From an uncultured Armatimonadota bacterium (GTDB lineage: Bacteria > Armatimonadota > Fimbriimonadia > Fimbriimonadales > Fimbriimonadaceae): a DNA stretch of 64,000 nt. Shown here in pieces: positions 36,781-45,855 of the stretch (within the stretch, counting starts at the first letter, position 1; each line of letters begins with the position of its first letter). The notes under the pieces are model-generated. The model was not told the origin of the DNA, did no database searches, and worked only from the letters and a program-made list of their open reading frames with translations. The stretch lies in assembly GCA_903927025.1 (NCBI GenBank), contig CAIYLG010000052.1, positions 186,001-250,000 on the forward strand, in the 5' to 3' direction. The translations under genes were made by a program, and so were the position numbers.

Positions 36781-37878
36781 GTGTATCAGGAACCTTTACC
36801 TCGCGAGTATGCCGACCTCGATAAATGGGAAGCGTTCACTAGGATAGGGGCGGCAAGGCAGGCGCTGGGAAGCCGGTTGGTTATTCTCGGTCACCACTAC
36901 CAGCGAGATGAAATCATCTGCCACGCCGATTTTCGCGGGGACAGCTATAAGCTCGCCAAGGATGCCAGCCGATGCCCGGACGCAGAGTTCATCGTCTTCT
37001 GCGGCGTGCACTTCATGGCGGAGAGCGCGGACATCCTCACGCCGGAGTCGCAAAAGGTGATCCTCCCCAACCTTGCCGCCGGCTGCTCGATGGCGGACAT
37101 GGCCAACCTGTTTCAAGTGCGTGCCTGCTGGAAGGCGCTGGAGGCAGTCCTTGGTCCCGATGAAGTCATCGTCCCCGTCACCTACATCAACTCCGCCGCC
37201 AACCTCAAGGGGTTCGTCGGAGAGCACGGAGGCACTGTCTGCACCTCCACCAATGCCCCCGCCGCCGTGTCATGGGCGCTGGATCAGGGCACAAAGGTTC
37301 TGTTCTTTCCAGACCAGCACCTAGGCCGCAACACTGGCGTGAAGCTTGGCTACGACCCCGAGACGCAGATGTGCGTATGGGACCCGTTCAAGCCTCTTGG
37401 TGGCAACACCTCAGAAGCACTGAAAGCTGCCAAGTTTATTCTCTGGAAGGGGCACTGCTCGGTGCATCAGAGGTTCACCGTCGATCAGATTCAAAAGGCA
37501 CGTGCCGATTACCCGGGCATCCAGATCCTGGTCCATCCCGAATGCCCCCTCGAAGTCGTTGAGCAAAGCGACGTGAATGGCTCGACGGAAGCAATCATCA
37601 AAGCCATCGAAGCGGCACCAACGGGCTCAGCATGGGCGATTGGAACGGAGATCAACCTCGTGAACCGCCTCGCTGAAGAGCATCCGGACAAAACCATCAT
37701 CTGCCTGGACCCTCAGATTTGCCCCTGTTCCACCATGTATCGTATTCATCCCAGCTTCCTCTGTTGGGTTTTGGAGAATCTGGTGCAGGGCAACGTTATC
37801 AATCAGGTCACGGTAGCCCCGAAAGTGAAGGAGTTTGCCCTTCTCGCTCTTCAGCGAATGCTTGAAGTTGGCGGCTAG
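36781..37878 (+). CDS. nadA: Quinolinate synthase
   Basis: 365 residues from a GTG. Condenses iminoaspartate with dihydroxyacetone phosphate in de novo NAD synthesis, using a [4Fe-4S] cluster. The three cluster cysteines sit in NLAAGCSMADM, GGTVCTSTNAPA and CLDPQICPCSTMYR. Substrate-binding HHYQRDEI and HPECPLEVV are also seen. nadB and nadC are not nearby. The 3' end overlaps the convergent regulator gene by 4 bp. Confidence 0.97.
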   Translation: MYQEPLPREYADLDKWEAFTRIGAARQALGSRLVILGHHYQRDEIICHADFRGDSYKLAKDASRCPDAEFIVFCGVHFMAESADILTPESQKVILPNLAAGCSMADMANLFQVRACWKALEAVLGPDEVIVPVTYINSAANLKGFVGEHGGTVCTSTNAPAAVSWALDQGTKVLFFPDQHLGRNTGVKLGYDPETQMCVWDPFKPLGGNTSEALKAAKFILWKGHCSVHQRFTVDQIQKARADYPGIQILVHPECPLEVVEQSDVNGSTEAIIKAIEAAPTGSAWAIGTEINLVNRLAEEHPDKTIICLDPQICPCSTMYRIHPSFLCWVLENLVQGNVINQVTVAPKVKEFALLALQRMLEVGG

Positions 37879-38456
37879 AGGTCGACGGTGCCGCGAACGA
37901 GCGTGCTCAGCTCTTCTAGAGAGATGTCGTTGATGAACACCTGTTTGTAGGCGGCATCAATCAGATCAAAGATTTCAAGCAGAGCCTGTAGGCGGGCCCG
38001 AAGCGTTTGAACCTTCTCGTCCATGTCGGAATCGGGAAGTTTGGAGAGCACTTCGCGGATCGCGTCGTTGGTCGGGTCGATCTCTCGACGCTTGCGCTCC
38101 TTCACGATTCGGACGAACATCTGATAAGGGTCCGTCTCGCTTAGGTAGGTGTCCTTGCGGTCGCCCGGCTGTCGGAAGCGACGAACAACGCCCCAGTCCA
38201 TCAGCTCGCGCAGATTCATGCTCGCGTTGCCGCGACTGATCTGGAGGCGATCCATGATCTCGTTGACTTCGAGGGGAATGCCGCTGACAAACAGCAGAGC
38301 ATGAATCTGGGCCATCGTGCGATTGATGCCCCAACTGCTGCTCATGCGTCCCCATTCGAGGATGAACTGGTCTTCGGCGCGCTGAAGGTTGGAGCTAGTC
38401 TCGCACTCTGGGCGCGGACAGGCCTCTTCTAGGCTATCAAGGACAATTTCATCCAT
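37875..38456 (-). CDS. GbsR/MarR-type transcriptional regulator
   Basis: 193 residues from the ATG at 38456; the open frame extends to 38690 but the extra part is the shadow of the ferredoxin gene. The winged helix lies at about 40-110: WGINRTMAQIHALLFVSG, then PLEVNEIMDRLQISRGNASMNLRELMDWGVVRR, as in GbsR-type regulators. The C-terminal helices (about 120-190) would dimerise. Bacillus GbsR senses choline, but the ligand here is unknown. It is 73 bp downstream of the ferredoxin gene on the same strand. Confidence 0.85.
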   Translation of the reverse strand: MDEIVLDSLEEACPRPECETSSNLQRAEDQFILEWGRMSSSWGINRTMAQIHALLFVSGIPLEVNEIMDRLQISRGNASMNLRELMDWGVVRRFRQPGDRKDTYLSETDPYQMFVRIVKERKRREIDPTNDAIREVLSKLPDSDMDEKVQTLRARLQALLEIFDLIDAAYKQVFINDISLEELSTLVRGTVDL

Positions 38457-38529
38457 GGAAACATTATCGCCCGGAATGCCCTCCGCTTCAACCAGCAGAG
38501 AGAGATCTGATGAAGGCTCCACCGGGGAG

Positions 38530-38814
38530 TTACTTATCGGCGATCTGCTTGGACTGGACGGCGTTCTTCTGGATGAAGTCCTTCCAGTTGGGCGGAACAT
38601 CCGTATCCACAAAGATCGCGTTGACAGGGCACTCTGGTTCGCACAGACCACAGTCGATGCACTCGTCTGGGTTGATATAGACCATGTCATCGCCTTCGTA
38701 GATGCAGTCGACTGGGCAAACAGTCATACAGGACTTGTCTTTGACGCCGATGCAAGGCTCGGTAACAACGTATGGCACCCCTATATTGTCCCGATTGCGG
38801 AACCAGTTCGCCAT
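38530..38814 (-). CDS. Thermus-type seven-iron ferredoxin
   Basis: 94 residues. The cysteine pattern C-x7-C-x3-CP followed by CxxCxxCxxxCP is that of [3Fe-4S][4Fe-4S] ferredoxins. The first cluster block reads CIGVKDKSCMTVCPVDCIY, which lacks the second Cys of a CxxC, as in Thermus ferredoxin; the second reads CIDCGLCEPECPVNAI. The C-terminal helix (VPPNWKDFIQKNA) also fits. Electron carrier; partner unknown. A 15-residue N-terminal extension precedes the usual start. Confidence 0.93.
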   Translation of the reverse strand: MANWFRNRDNIGVPYVVTEPCIGVKDKSCMTVCPVDCIYEGDDMVYINPDECIDCGLCEPECPVNAIFVDTDVPPNWKDFIQKNAVQSKQIADK

Positions 38815-38922
38815 AGCAACGAGGGGATAGGGGGCAATGTGAGCGTAAAGGTGAACAACAAAAGGCGATAAATCCGTTCTGCTGACCTATTCGTGGCCCA
38901 ATGGCGAAATGAAGTTTACGTT

Positions 38923-39336
38923 CTAGGGATCCGTAGCCCGCAGCTCTTTCTCTTTGGCCGACCGAAGCATTGCTGTCGCCTGAAGCTCCGCGAAGCGAGC
39001 GAGGCAGAGGGCGATAAGTACAGGAAGCACGAAATGGAGAAGGGTGTTGGAAGAGGGGCTGAAACCCGAAAGGACAAAGAAAACCCCCATCGCAACCACG
39101 ACGCCAGTGGCCCTTGCCTTCCGACGGGGAATGCCCAAGAAGTCCAGATACTCCGCATCAATCGAGCTCTTCAACGCCCAAAGCTGGCCGTTCGGGGCGA
39201 CCTGCGCGTAAACGGCATCTGGCGTTGCTCCCTTTTCAAATTCCTTGCGGGCGTAGGTGCGCACCTGATCCCGAAACGCGATCAGAGCGCTTCGGCTCGC
39301 GTTGGGTGGTAGGGTCGGAATCTTTGATTTGCTCAT
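38923..39336 (-). CDS. Small membrane protein, unknown
   Basis: 137 residues, no family recognised. A charged N-terminal half (about 1-75) contains SALIAFRDQVRTYARKEFEKG and a VYAQVAPNGQLWAL segment. Two membrane helices follow (about 77-93 and 97-116), then a short charged tail. It starts 19 bp after the P-II gene on the same strand and is probably the last gene of the amt operon. Confidence 0.65.
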   Translation of the reverse strand: MSKSKIPTLPPNASRSALIAFRDQVRTYARKEFEKGATPDAVYAQVAPNGQLWALKSSIDAEYLDFLGIPRRKARATGVVVAMGVFFVLSGFSPSSNTLLHFVLPVLIALCLARFAELQATAMLRSAKEKELRATDP

Positions 39337-39355
39337 TCGCGGGCTTTTCCCAAGG

Positions 39356-39709
39356 TTATTCCAGCGCGGCGATTCCCCGTTCGCCAGTTCGAATCCGCAT
39401 TGCGTCTATCACCGGAATCACAAACAGCTTTCCGTCTCCAACTTCGCCCGTTTCTGCGGCTTCCTTAATCGCCGAGACAGCCTCTTCCAATCTGGCGGCG
39501 GCAACGAACAGTTCAACCTTGGTGATCGGTGCTAAATTTCGGCCGTATTGGGAGCCGCGAAAGGTGTGAGTTACCGCCTGACGCCTTCCGCTGCCGCGTG
39601 ACTCCGTGACAGTAAGGCTGTCGATATCAATATCGTGGAGCGCTTCCTGCACAGCTTCGACCCGGTTGGGACGAATGAGCGCCTCAATTTTGTAAATGGG
39701 TGAGTTCAT
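39356..39709 (-). CDS. P-II nitrogen regulatory protein
   Basis: 117 residues. Trimeric sensor of ATP/ADP and 2-oxoglutarate that plugs the Amt channel. IEALIRPNRVEAVQEAL is the first strand-helix. The T-loop has a tyrosine (Y55, FRGSQYGRN) at the classical uridylylation site. GDGKLFVIPVIDAMRIRTGERG is the B-loop and C-terminal region. In the amt operon it belongs functionally to the GlnK type, but it is separated from amt by an antiporter gene. ATG start 5 bp after the antiporter stop. Confidence 0.96.
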   Translation of the reverse strand: MNSPIYKIEALIRPNRVEAVQEALHDIDIDSLTVTESRGSGRRQAVTHTFRGSQYGRNLAPITKVELFVAAARLEEAVSAIKEAAETGEVGDGKLFVIPVIDAMRIRTGERGIAALE

Positions 39710-39714
39710 GAGGT

Positions 39715-40881
39715 CTAGGTCGCCGGAACCGATGCCTGCCGCTCAAATCGAAGCGTGGCAAGTTTGAGAATCGGCGGGGTGATAAAGGTGGTCGCGATAA
39801 CCACAAACACTATGGAAGCATAAATTGCCGGACTAATGAGGTGCTGGGTCTGCCCGATGCTGGCAAAGATGAGGCTTACCTCACCTCGGGGAATCATCCC
39901 CACTCCAACGACCCATCTCCCAATCCCCTTACCCGGCACACTAAGACCGGCAATCACCTTAGCTGCGCAGGCGATGACCACAAACAGCAGTGCGGAGAGT
40001 GCCACGCTCGGGGTGAGCGCTGACAGGTCCATCCGAGCGCCGACGATGACGAAGAATAACGGCACGAACATGTCGCCAATGCTCTTGACCTTCTCCTCAA
40101 AGCGAACCTTCTCTTGTGTCTTGGCCAGGACGACCCCGGCAGCGAAGGCGCCAATAATCGGAGCAAGCTGGACCATCTCGGCGACGCTCGCCATGAGCAT
40201 GCACAGCACCACAGCCGCCATCGAAACGGCCGCCCGAGTCTTCATCTTCCGGGCCCATTTGAGAAGCAGCGGAGTGGCTATCCGACCGATAACAACCGCC
40301 CCGACCAGGAAGATGATGGCGAACGAGGAAGTCCGGAAGACGTCTGACACCGCAAAGGTCGTGGTGGCAAGCCCAGAGACGATGGCAAGAACGATGAGGC
40401 CAATGACATCGTCCACAACCGCGGCTCCGAGCACGATCCTCGCCTCTCGGGTTTGCAGCGCACTCAGATCCGAAAAGACGCGAGCCGTGATGCCGACCGA
40501 GGTTGACGCGAAGGCGGCCGCGATAAAGAGCGCCTGCGATGACGGATGACCGAGGAATCGAGCCGCGACCACACAAGATCCAATCGTGATGGTAACGCCG
40601 GCGATAGCCACCCAAAGCGATTGGAACCCCACCCGGAAGATCTCATCGAGGTCGCACTCCAGTCCGACTTCAAACAGGAGAAAAACGGCCCCGATCCCGG
40701 CTATCGCCTGGAGGATCAGGTTTCCGCCATCGACAACGCCAAACACGCTCTTGCCGAGCACAATGCCGACCACGATCTCGGCGAGCACGGCTGGCATCTT
40801 AAGAAACCGCTCGCTAGCCTCGCCGAGGATCTTAGCCCCGGCAAGCATGAGTGCGATCGGTAACAGGATGTGGGTATCCAT
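39715..40881 (-). CDS. CPA2-type cation:proton antiporter
   Basis: 388 residues with about 12-13 membrane helices (opening LPIALMLAGAKILGEASERF, then EIVVGIVLGKSVFG). The conserved double-Asp helix appears as VVDDVIGLIVLA, the ion-binding signature of CPA2 exchangers (KefB, NapA, GerN). No TrkA/RCK domain follows, so it is the short Na+/H+ (or K+/H+) form. It lies between amt and the P-II gene on the same strand, an unusual placement that suggests a link between ammonium uptake and ion or pH balance. Confidence 0.92.
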   Translation of the reverse strand: MDTHILLPIALMLAGAKILGEASERFLKMPAVLAEIVVGIVLGKSVFGVVDGGNLILQAIAGIGAVFLLFEVGLECDLDEIFRVGFQSLWVAIAGVTITIGSCVVAARFLGHPSSQALFIAAAFASTSVGITARVFSDLSALQTREARIVLGAAVVDDVIGLIVLAIVSGLATTTFAVSDVFRTSSFAIIFLVGAVVIGRIATPLLLKWARKMKTRAAVSMAAVVLCMLMASVAEMVQLAPIIGAFAAGVVLAKTQEKVRFEEKVKSIGDMFVPLFFVIVGARMDLSALTPSVALSALLFVVIACAAKVIAGLSVPGKGIGRWVVGVGMIPRGEVSLIFASIGQTQHLISPAIYASIVFVVIATTFITPPILKLATLRFERQASVPAT

Positions 40882-40899
40882 CGTGGGCCAATAAATAAT

Positions 40900-40931
40900 C
40901 TGCAGGGATTCGGCTTTCCGAATCCCTGCAG
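40900..40931 (-). terminator. Hairpin between amt and the antiporter gene (attenuator or weak terminator)
   Basis: A perfect 14-bp stem CTGCAGGGATTCGG / CCGAATCCCTGCAG with a 4-nt loop in the 97-bp gap. On the minus strand it is followed by ATTATTT, an imperfect T-rich run. It may lower read-through from amt into the downstream genes or protect the amt mRNA end. Confidence 0.65.
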
Positions 40932-40978
40932 AGGTGCGTTCTATAAGGTTAGCCCGACTGGCGTCGCACTAACCGATG

Positions 40979-42700
40979 TTATTCAGCCGAAGGGCTGAGG
41001 TCGGTCAATTGGAAGTCTCCATAAGCGGGAACTCCAATCTCTTCGATGTCCAGTCCTGCAAGCTCCTGCTCTGGAGTCACGCGAATCCGCATGAACTTGC
41101 TAAGCACTTTGAAGAACAGATATCCCGTTCCAATCGACCAGATGATGCAGACGATTGCCGCAATGCACTGAGCCTCGAACTGGCCAAAGTCTCCGTGGAG
41201 AAGGCCCGTTACGCCCTGGCCGGCAACGCCCATGTACTTGTCCGCACCCACTCCGTTGAATCCAGCCCCGAACTTGCCGTCGGCAAAGATTCCGACGGAG
41301 AGGAGTCCCCAGATGCCGCACGCACCATGGACGGAGATCGCGCCAACCGGATCGTCGATGCCCTTCTTCTCAAAGAACACCATCGAGTACACCACGAGCA
41401 CTCCCGCAATCGCACCAATGACGACCGCACTGACGGAGTCGATAAACGCGCAGGGCGCCGTTACTGCGACAAGTCCGCCAAGCATGCCGTTGGCAGCAAA
41501 GCCAGCGTCGTACTTCTTCGTGATATGGAGCTTGCTCACCGCGAGGGCGGTAAACGCGCCACCTGCGGAGGCGAGCATCGTATTTGTGGCAATGATAGCG
41601 ATGCGTAGATTGCCACCGCCAACCGCGCCAAGGGTCGAGCCTGGATTGAAGCCAAACCAGCCGAAGGCGAGGATGAATGTTCCGAGGACGGCGAGTGGGA
41701 TGTCGTGGGCTAGTATCGTCCTAGGCTTGCCACTCTTGTCGTACTTGCCAATTCGAGGGCCAAGAACGATGACGCCTCCCAAGGAGACAAGTCCACCGAC
41801 CGCATGGACAACGCTCGATCCGGCAAAGTCCACCGCACCATGACCAATTCCGTGGTCCAGGCCCAGGCAGGCGAGACCGCCTCCGCCCCAGATAAGGTGA
41901 CCATAGATCGGATAGCCGATGATGGAGATGAACAGACCATAGACTAGGAACGCCGAGAAGCGCCATCTCTCAGCCATCGCTCCGGTGGGAATCGTCGCTG
42001 TGGTGTCCATGAACACCATCTGGAACAGGAACATCGTGTAGATGCCCACGTCGTACATGTTCTTGGAGAGGAACGGCGTGTTCCATCCCGCAATCCCGAA
42101 GCCGCCCAGCTTGAACTCAGGGCCATTTAGGGTTGCCAGTCCACCTAGCGTGGCAGGTCCACCCACCTTCGAGGCGGCGAGGCTGCCGAACATAATTCCA
42201 AACCCCGCCAGCCAGAAGCCCAGCGCTCCCAACGGGTAGATCATGAGGTTGGTCATGACAATATGCGCGGCGTTCTTGGCACGACAGAAGCCGATCTCCA
42301 CCATCGCAAAGCCAGCCTGCATGAACATGACCAGGAACCCCGTGAGAAGGGTCCAAAGGATGTTCATTGCGATTTGAGTCTGACCAACCGAGTCGGCCAG
42401 CTTCACCGCGAGAGGCTCCGCCTTGGCCTGTTTGTTGTAGGCGTCTAGAGCTTCCTGCTTGGATTTCTTGGTGGCGGCATCGTCGCTGTCCGCAGGTGCC
42501 TGAGGAACAAAATGGTTGCCTCCGCCGTCGATGACGTCTGCCGCCGCGCCAGTATTGGCACCCGTCGGGTCACCTTTGGGAGTTGCCGGAGCGGTTTGGG
42601 CAAATACGGACGAACTGCCGATGACAAAGACCGCCAACAGGGTGACGAGAAGGACGACCAGTCGCGAAGGTCTGCGAATCGCGGAAGAAAGCGAGGTCAA
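40979..42700 (-). CDS. amt: Ammonium transporter, Amt family
   Basis: 573 residues, longer than the typical ~400-460. A signal peptide (about 1-35) is followed by an exported linker of about 65 residues, rich in Ala, Asp and Gly, before the 11-helix core begins near residue 100 (ILWTLLTGFLVMFMQAGFAMVE). Core motifs DTTATIPTGAMAERW and DFAGSSVVHAVGGL, with the central His, are intact. The start is TTG at 42700, well supported by GGAGGG 8 bp upstream. First gene of the amt - antiporter - P-II - small membrane protein group. Confidence 0.96.
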   Translation of the reverse strand: MTSLSSAIRRPSRLVVLLVTLLAVFVIGSSSVFAQTAPATPKGDPTGANTGAAADVIDGGGNHFVPQAPADSDDAATKKSKQEALDAYNKQAKAEPLAVKLADSVGQTQIAMNILWTLLTGFLVMFMQAGFAMVEIGFCRAKNAAHIVMTNLMIYPLGALGFWLAGFGIMFGSLAASKVGGPATLGGLATLNGPEFKLGGFGIAGWNTPFLSKNMYDVGIYTMFLFQMVFMDTTATIPTGAMAERWRFSAFLVYGLFISIIGYPIYGHLIWGGGGLACLGLDHGIGHGAVDFAGSSVVHAVGGLVSLGGVIVLGPRIGKYDKSGKPRTILAHDIPLAVLGTFILAFGWFGFNPGSTLGAVGGGNLRIAIIATNTMLASAGGAFTALAVSKLHITKKYDAGFAANGMLGGLVAVTAPCAFIDSVSAVVIGAIAGVLVVYSMVFFEKKGIDDPVGAISVHGACGIWGLLSVGIFADGKFGAGFNGVGADKYMGVAGQGVTGLLHGDFGQFEAQCIAAIVCIIWSIGTGYLFFKVLSKFMRIRVTPEQELAGLDIEEIGVPAYGDFQLTDLSPSAE

Positions 42701-42708
42701 CTTGGATA

Positions 42709-42714
42709 CCCTCC
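42709..42714 (-). promoter_or_regulatory. Shine-Dalgarno deciding the TTG start of amt
   Basis: GGAGGG read on the minus strand lies 8 bp before the TTG codon at 42698-42700. Because strong SD sequences are rare in this window, it makes TTG the likely initiator and places the signal peptide in frame. Confidence 0.75.
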
Positions 42715-42957
42715 GCTAGTGTCAACAGACACCATGGCAGGCAGAACCTTCGATTCAAGCGATCGATTAATGTGGTTACAGCGACGCAGAGCTTCGCACC
42801 GATCAACGGTGCCGCTCGCGGGCGCGAAACAAGGCTGGGCGTAGCCCATCATGCAATCCTCCAAGTGAGTTGAGAGTGGGCCGCCCCGTTGCGGGTACGA
42901 CATTGTACGCAATCTTAACGGAAACGTGAAGTGCTCCACCTCCGATCCCCCGCCTTG

Positions 42958-42988
42958 CTCCCGTCGAGCGGAAGGAAGGAGCCCCGGA
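42958..42988. repeat. Dispersed 31-bp 3'-end repeat, copy B
   Basis: Starts CTCCCGTCGAGCGG, ends AGCCCCGGA; 28 of 31 bases equal copy A at 11457-11487. As with copy A, it lies only a few bases beyond the TAG stop of a minus-strand gene (here the beta-propeller gene ending at 42995). Confidence 0.6.
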
Positions 42989-42994
42989 CTGATA

Positions 42995-45670
42995 CTAGGT
43001 CACAGTGAGCGCAACCGTCTTCACCGACCCACCGACCTTCACCGTCAGCGTCACCGACGTCTTCTTGCTCACTTTCGAAGTGGTCACCGTCGCCGTCACC
43101 GAGCCCTTGCCGGCGGGGACGGTTGCCTTGGCAGGCACCGAAACAACCGACGAACTGCTCGACAGAGCCAAAGTGACGCCCCCAACCGGCGCATACGCGT
43201 CCAAGACAATCGTTATCGTGCTGGAAGCCCCGCCCTTCACCGTGTAGGGGTTCAAAACTACGGAGTCGATCACGGGTGGCGTGATCGTCAGAGTCGCCGC
43301 TTTTCTGGCAAGCCCGTATCCGGCGGATATCGTCACGCTTGTGCTCTGAGACGCCAACCCCGTTTGAATATAGAAGCTCGCCTGCTTGGAACCGGTCGGC
43401 ACCGTAATGCTCAGTGGCACTTGCGCAAGGGTGCTGTTGCTGAAGACGGGAACGATCACGCCTCCTTTGGGTGCTGCCTGGGCGAGGCTCACCGTTGCCG
43501 ATGGGGTTGCGCCGCTTTCCACGGACTTAAAGTTGAGACTGATTGCAGAAATGGGGATCGGCCCCGCCGCAGGATTTGGGGCAACCGCGGATTGCCATTC
43601 ATAAGTGGTGTAGGCGAGAAGAGAGGCGTCGGCAGAGAGACTCAGTCCTCCAACTCCGCCAAGGCTGAACCCCTTGATCGAAGATAGGCTGGCGACATTG
43701 AAGATCTGGAGCATCGGATTGGTCGCCGCGTAGAGAAGCTGACCATCCGGCGAGAACTGGAGGGCGGTAACCGTCTCCTCGCTCCCGTCAACGGGAAGCC
43801 ATCCGATCCGGCTGATCGAGTCCAGGTTGAACAGCTCGATCCCACCGATCAGGCTGTTGCTGGTCTGAACATACTTCTGCCCGCCGACCGCAACCGTGGA
43901 TCCATCTGGAGAGAACGCAACGGAAAGGGGGTAGAGCAGCCCGGTATACGGAGCGGGTAGTGCCGTGCCGGTGGACACATCCCATACTTCGACCAATCCT
44001 GCCTGATAGCTGCTGGGGGCCTGGGCGTCTCCGATATCGATGAGCGTTTGGCCGTCAGGGGAAAAGGCGACCGCCGCCACTCCGCCAAGGGCAAGCGTGG
44101 GAAGTTCGCGGATCACTTTGCCGGTGGTGGAGTCCCAAAGCTCAATCACGCCAAACGATCCTTTGCTGTCGGCAGTATTGCTCAAGCCGCAGGTCGCGAT
44201 TTTGGCGCCATCGGGTGAGAAGCAAATCTGCGAGATCTGGTTGGTTGCGGCTGTGGCAAGGGTTCGAATGAGCTTGCCGGACGAACTGTTCCACACCTCA
44301 CAAACGGGTTTGGAAGGAGACGCCCCCGTCATTCCTGCCGAGGCGATAAGGGTGCCATCGGGTGAGTACGCCACGGAGCGCGGAAAACCTGCAGTCGGCA
44401 GAGACTTCACCAAGGCACCGGTCCCGGCATCCAGCACGCTGAGATATCCGGCAAAGGAATCGTTTGCAGAGACAGCCTGTGAGCCCCCAATAACGACTGT
44501 TTTCCCACTTGGAGACAGCGAAATCGGTCCGGCGCTGACGTACTGGATTGTATCTATAGTTCCAATCGGCTTTGCCGTAGCCGGATTCCATACCGTGATG
44601 GCAAAGTTGGATCCCGTCCCTCCAACGAAGGTCGAGCACACCAAAAGCTGCTTGCTGTCTCGGCTGTAGCTGAGCGCCACCGCATTGCTGTGTACTGTCG
44701 GCGTCAGTCCTCCCAAAATGCTTCCGGTGGACGCGGAGACCAGCAGAACTTCTCTGGCCTCTGCCGTGGGTGGGGAAATACCAACCGCCAGCGTCTTGCC
44801 ATCTGGCGAATATTGCGCGCAGTACACCTCGTTGCTGGTCGTGGTCAGGGTCGACTTTAAACTGAACTTGATCGGGTCCCAGATCTCCAGATTTCCCACC
44901 GGAACGAGATTCTTGCCCGGCTTCCAGCCTCCAGCCGCGAGGGACTTGCCGTTGGGGGCGAAGGCCAAATTATTGACGAGAGTGTTTGCGGTGGGGAGCA
45001 TCACCAAGCGGGACTTGGAGGCAACATTCCAGAGCTCCACGACGCCAAAAGCGTCGAATCCGCCCACCGCCAGCGTGGCTCCATCCGGCGAAAACGCTAT
45101 CGTTCTCACTTGCCATGCAGACGTATTGAACTGCTCAAGCAGCTGACCGGTTATTGGATCCCAACACGCGATAAGCCCTGAGCGTGTGCCGTAGATGCTC
45201 GCCCCGTAGGTGCCGCCTTCCGCGACCTTGGTTCCGTCCGGAGAGAACGCTACGGCACTGATGTCCCCGGAGGGAGTGTCGATCTCCTGGATCAGCTTGC
45301 CGGTGGCAACGGACCAGGTCTCCAAAACTCCAAGGGTGAAAAAGAGGTTGCCGCCCCCCGTCGCCAGCGTCTTCCCGTCTGGAGAGAACGCAACCGATTC
45401 GACCAGCGTCGCCGACGTCGGAAAAGTGCGAATGTACGTCCGAGTCGCCGAATAAAACAGTTGAACTCCGCCGGTCCCGCCAATCGCGAGATAACGACCG
45501 TCCGGTGAATAGGCCGAGCAGTAAGCCGGATAAATCGGTTGATAGCTCCAATTGGCGGGAGGCGGCGCCTGGGCGATTCCTGCACAGCAGAGCGCTAAAA
45601 AGAGCAGAGCGGCCGCCAAACGTGGGAAGCGCGCTCCAACTGGAGACAAAAAGCAAAGCAAACCAGGCAT
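42995..45670 (-). CDS. Secreted WD40-like beta-propeller protein with Ig-like C-terminal repeats
   Basis: 891 residues. Signal peptide to about residue 33. From ~45 to ~680 there are about a dozen propeller blades marked by the repeating motif AFSPDGxxLAxGG (for example VAFSPDGKTLATGG), enough for two propellers. From ~700 to the end, two Ig-like modules of about 90 residues follow; their strands begin LNFKSVESGATPSATVSL and LNPYTVKGGASSTITIVL. The texts of the blades (VVELWN, IELWDS, VWDVSTG) are classic WD40. Probably an extracellular or periplasmic scaffold or adhesin. No catalytic residues seen. Its stop codon is followed at once by repeat copy B. Confidence 0.85.
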   Translation of the reverse strand: MPGLLCFLSPVGARFPRLAAALLFLALCCAGIAQAPPPANWSYQPIYPAYCSAYSPDGRYLAIGGTGGVQLFYSATRTYIRTFPTSATLVESVAFSPDGKTLATGGGNLFFTLGVLETWSVATGKLIQEIDTPSGDISAVAFSPDGTKVAEGGTYGASIYGTRSGLIACWDPITGQLLEQFNTSAWQVRTIAFSPDGATLAVGGFDAFGVVELWNVASKSRLVMLPTANTLVNNLAFAPNGKSLAAGGWKPGKNLVPVGNLEIWDPIKFSLKSTLTTTSNEVYCAQYSPDGKTLAVGISPPTAEAREVLLVSASTGSILGGLTPTVHSNAVALSYSRDSKQLLVCSTFVGGTGSNFAITVWNPATAKPIGTIDTIQYVSAGPISLSPSGKTVVIGGSQAVSANDSFAGYLSVLDAGTGALVKSLPTAGFPRSVAYSPDGTLIASAGMTGASPSKPVCEVWNSSSGKLIRTLATAATNQISQICFSPDGAKIATCGLSNTADSKGSFGVIELWDSTTGKVIRELPTLALGGVAAVAFSPDGQTLIDIGDAQAPSSYQAGLVEVWDVSTGTALPAPYTGLLYPLSVAFSPDGSTVAVGGQKYVQTSNSLIGGIELFNLDSISRIGWLPVDGSEETVTALQFSPDGQLLYAATNPMLQIFNVASLSSIKGFSLGGVGGLSLSADASLLAYTTYEWQSAVAPNPAAGPIPISAISLNFKSVESGATPSATVSLAQAAPKGGVIVPVFSNSTLAQVPLSITVPTGSKQASFYIQTGLASQSTSVTISAGYGLARKAATLTITPPVIDSVVLNPYTVKGGASSTITIVLDAYAPVGGVTLALSSSSSVVSVPAKATVPAGKGSVTATVTTSKVSKKTSVTLTVKVGGSVKTVALTVT

Positions 45671-45855
45671 AGGGGGTCGCTCCGATTATCGCGTATCCCC
45701 GACGCAACGACGGATTTTCAAAGGTCACGTTTTTAAGTGACTGCAACAATCACCATGTTGCTAACAACGCTCCTGACGCCAACGGCGTCACTGGAGCGGT
45801 CGCGTTTCCGGAACAACCTTGCGAACCCTCATATCGCATGACCGATGCGTCCAGC

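Noticed and set aside
38457-38690. N-terminal extension of the GbsR-type regulator
   Set aside because: The extra frame is the reverse reading of the ferredoxin region and is Ser/Arg-rich; the ATG at 38456 fits the family start.
42926-43687. 253-codon open frame on the plus strand
   Set aside because: Very Arg-rich translation antisense to the Ig-like end of the propeller protein; a composition shadow.
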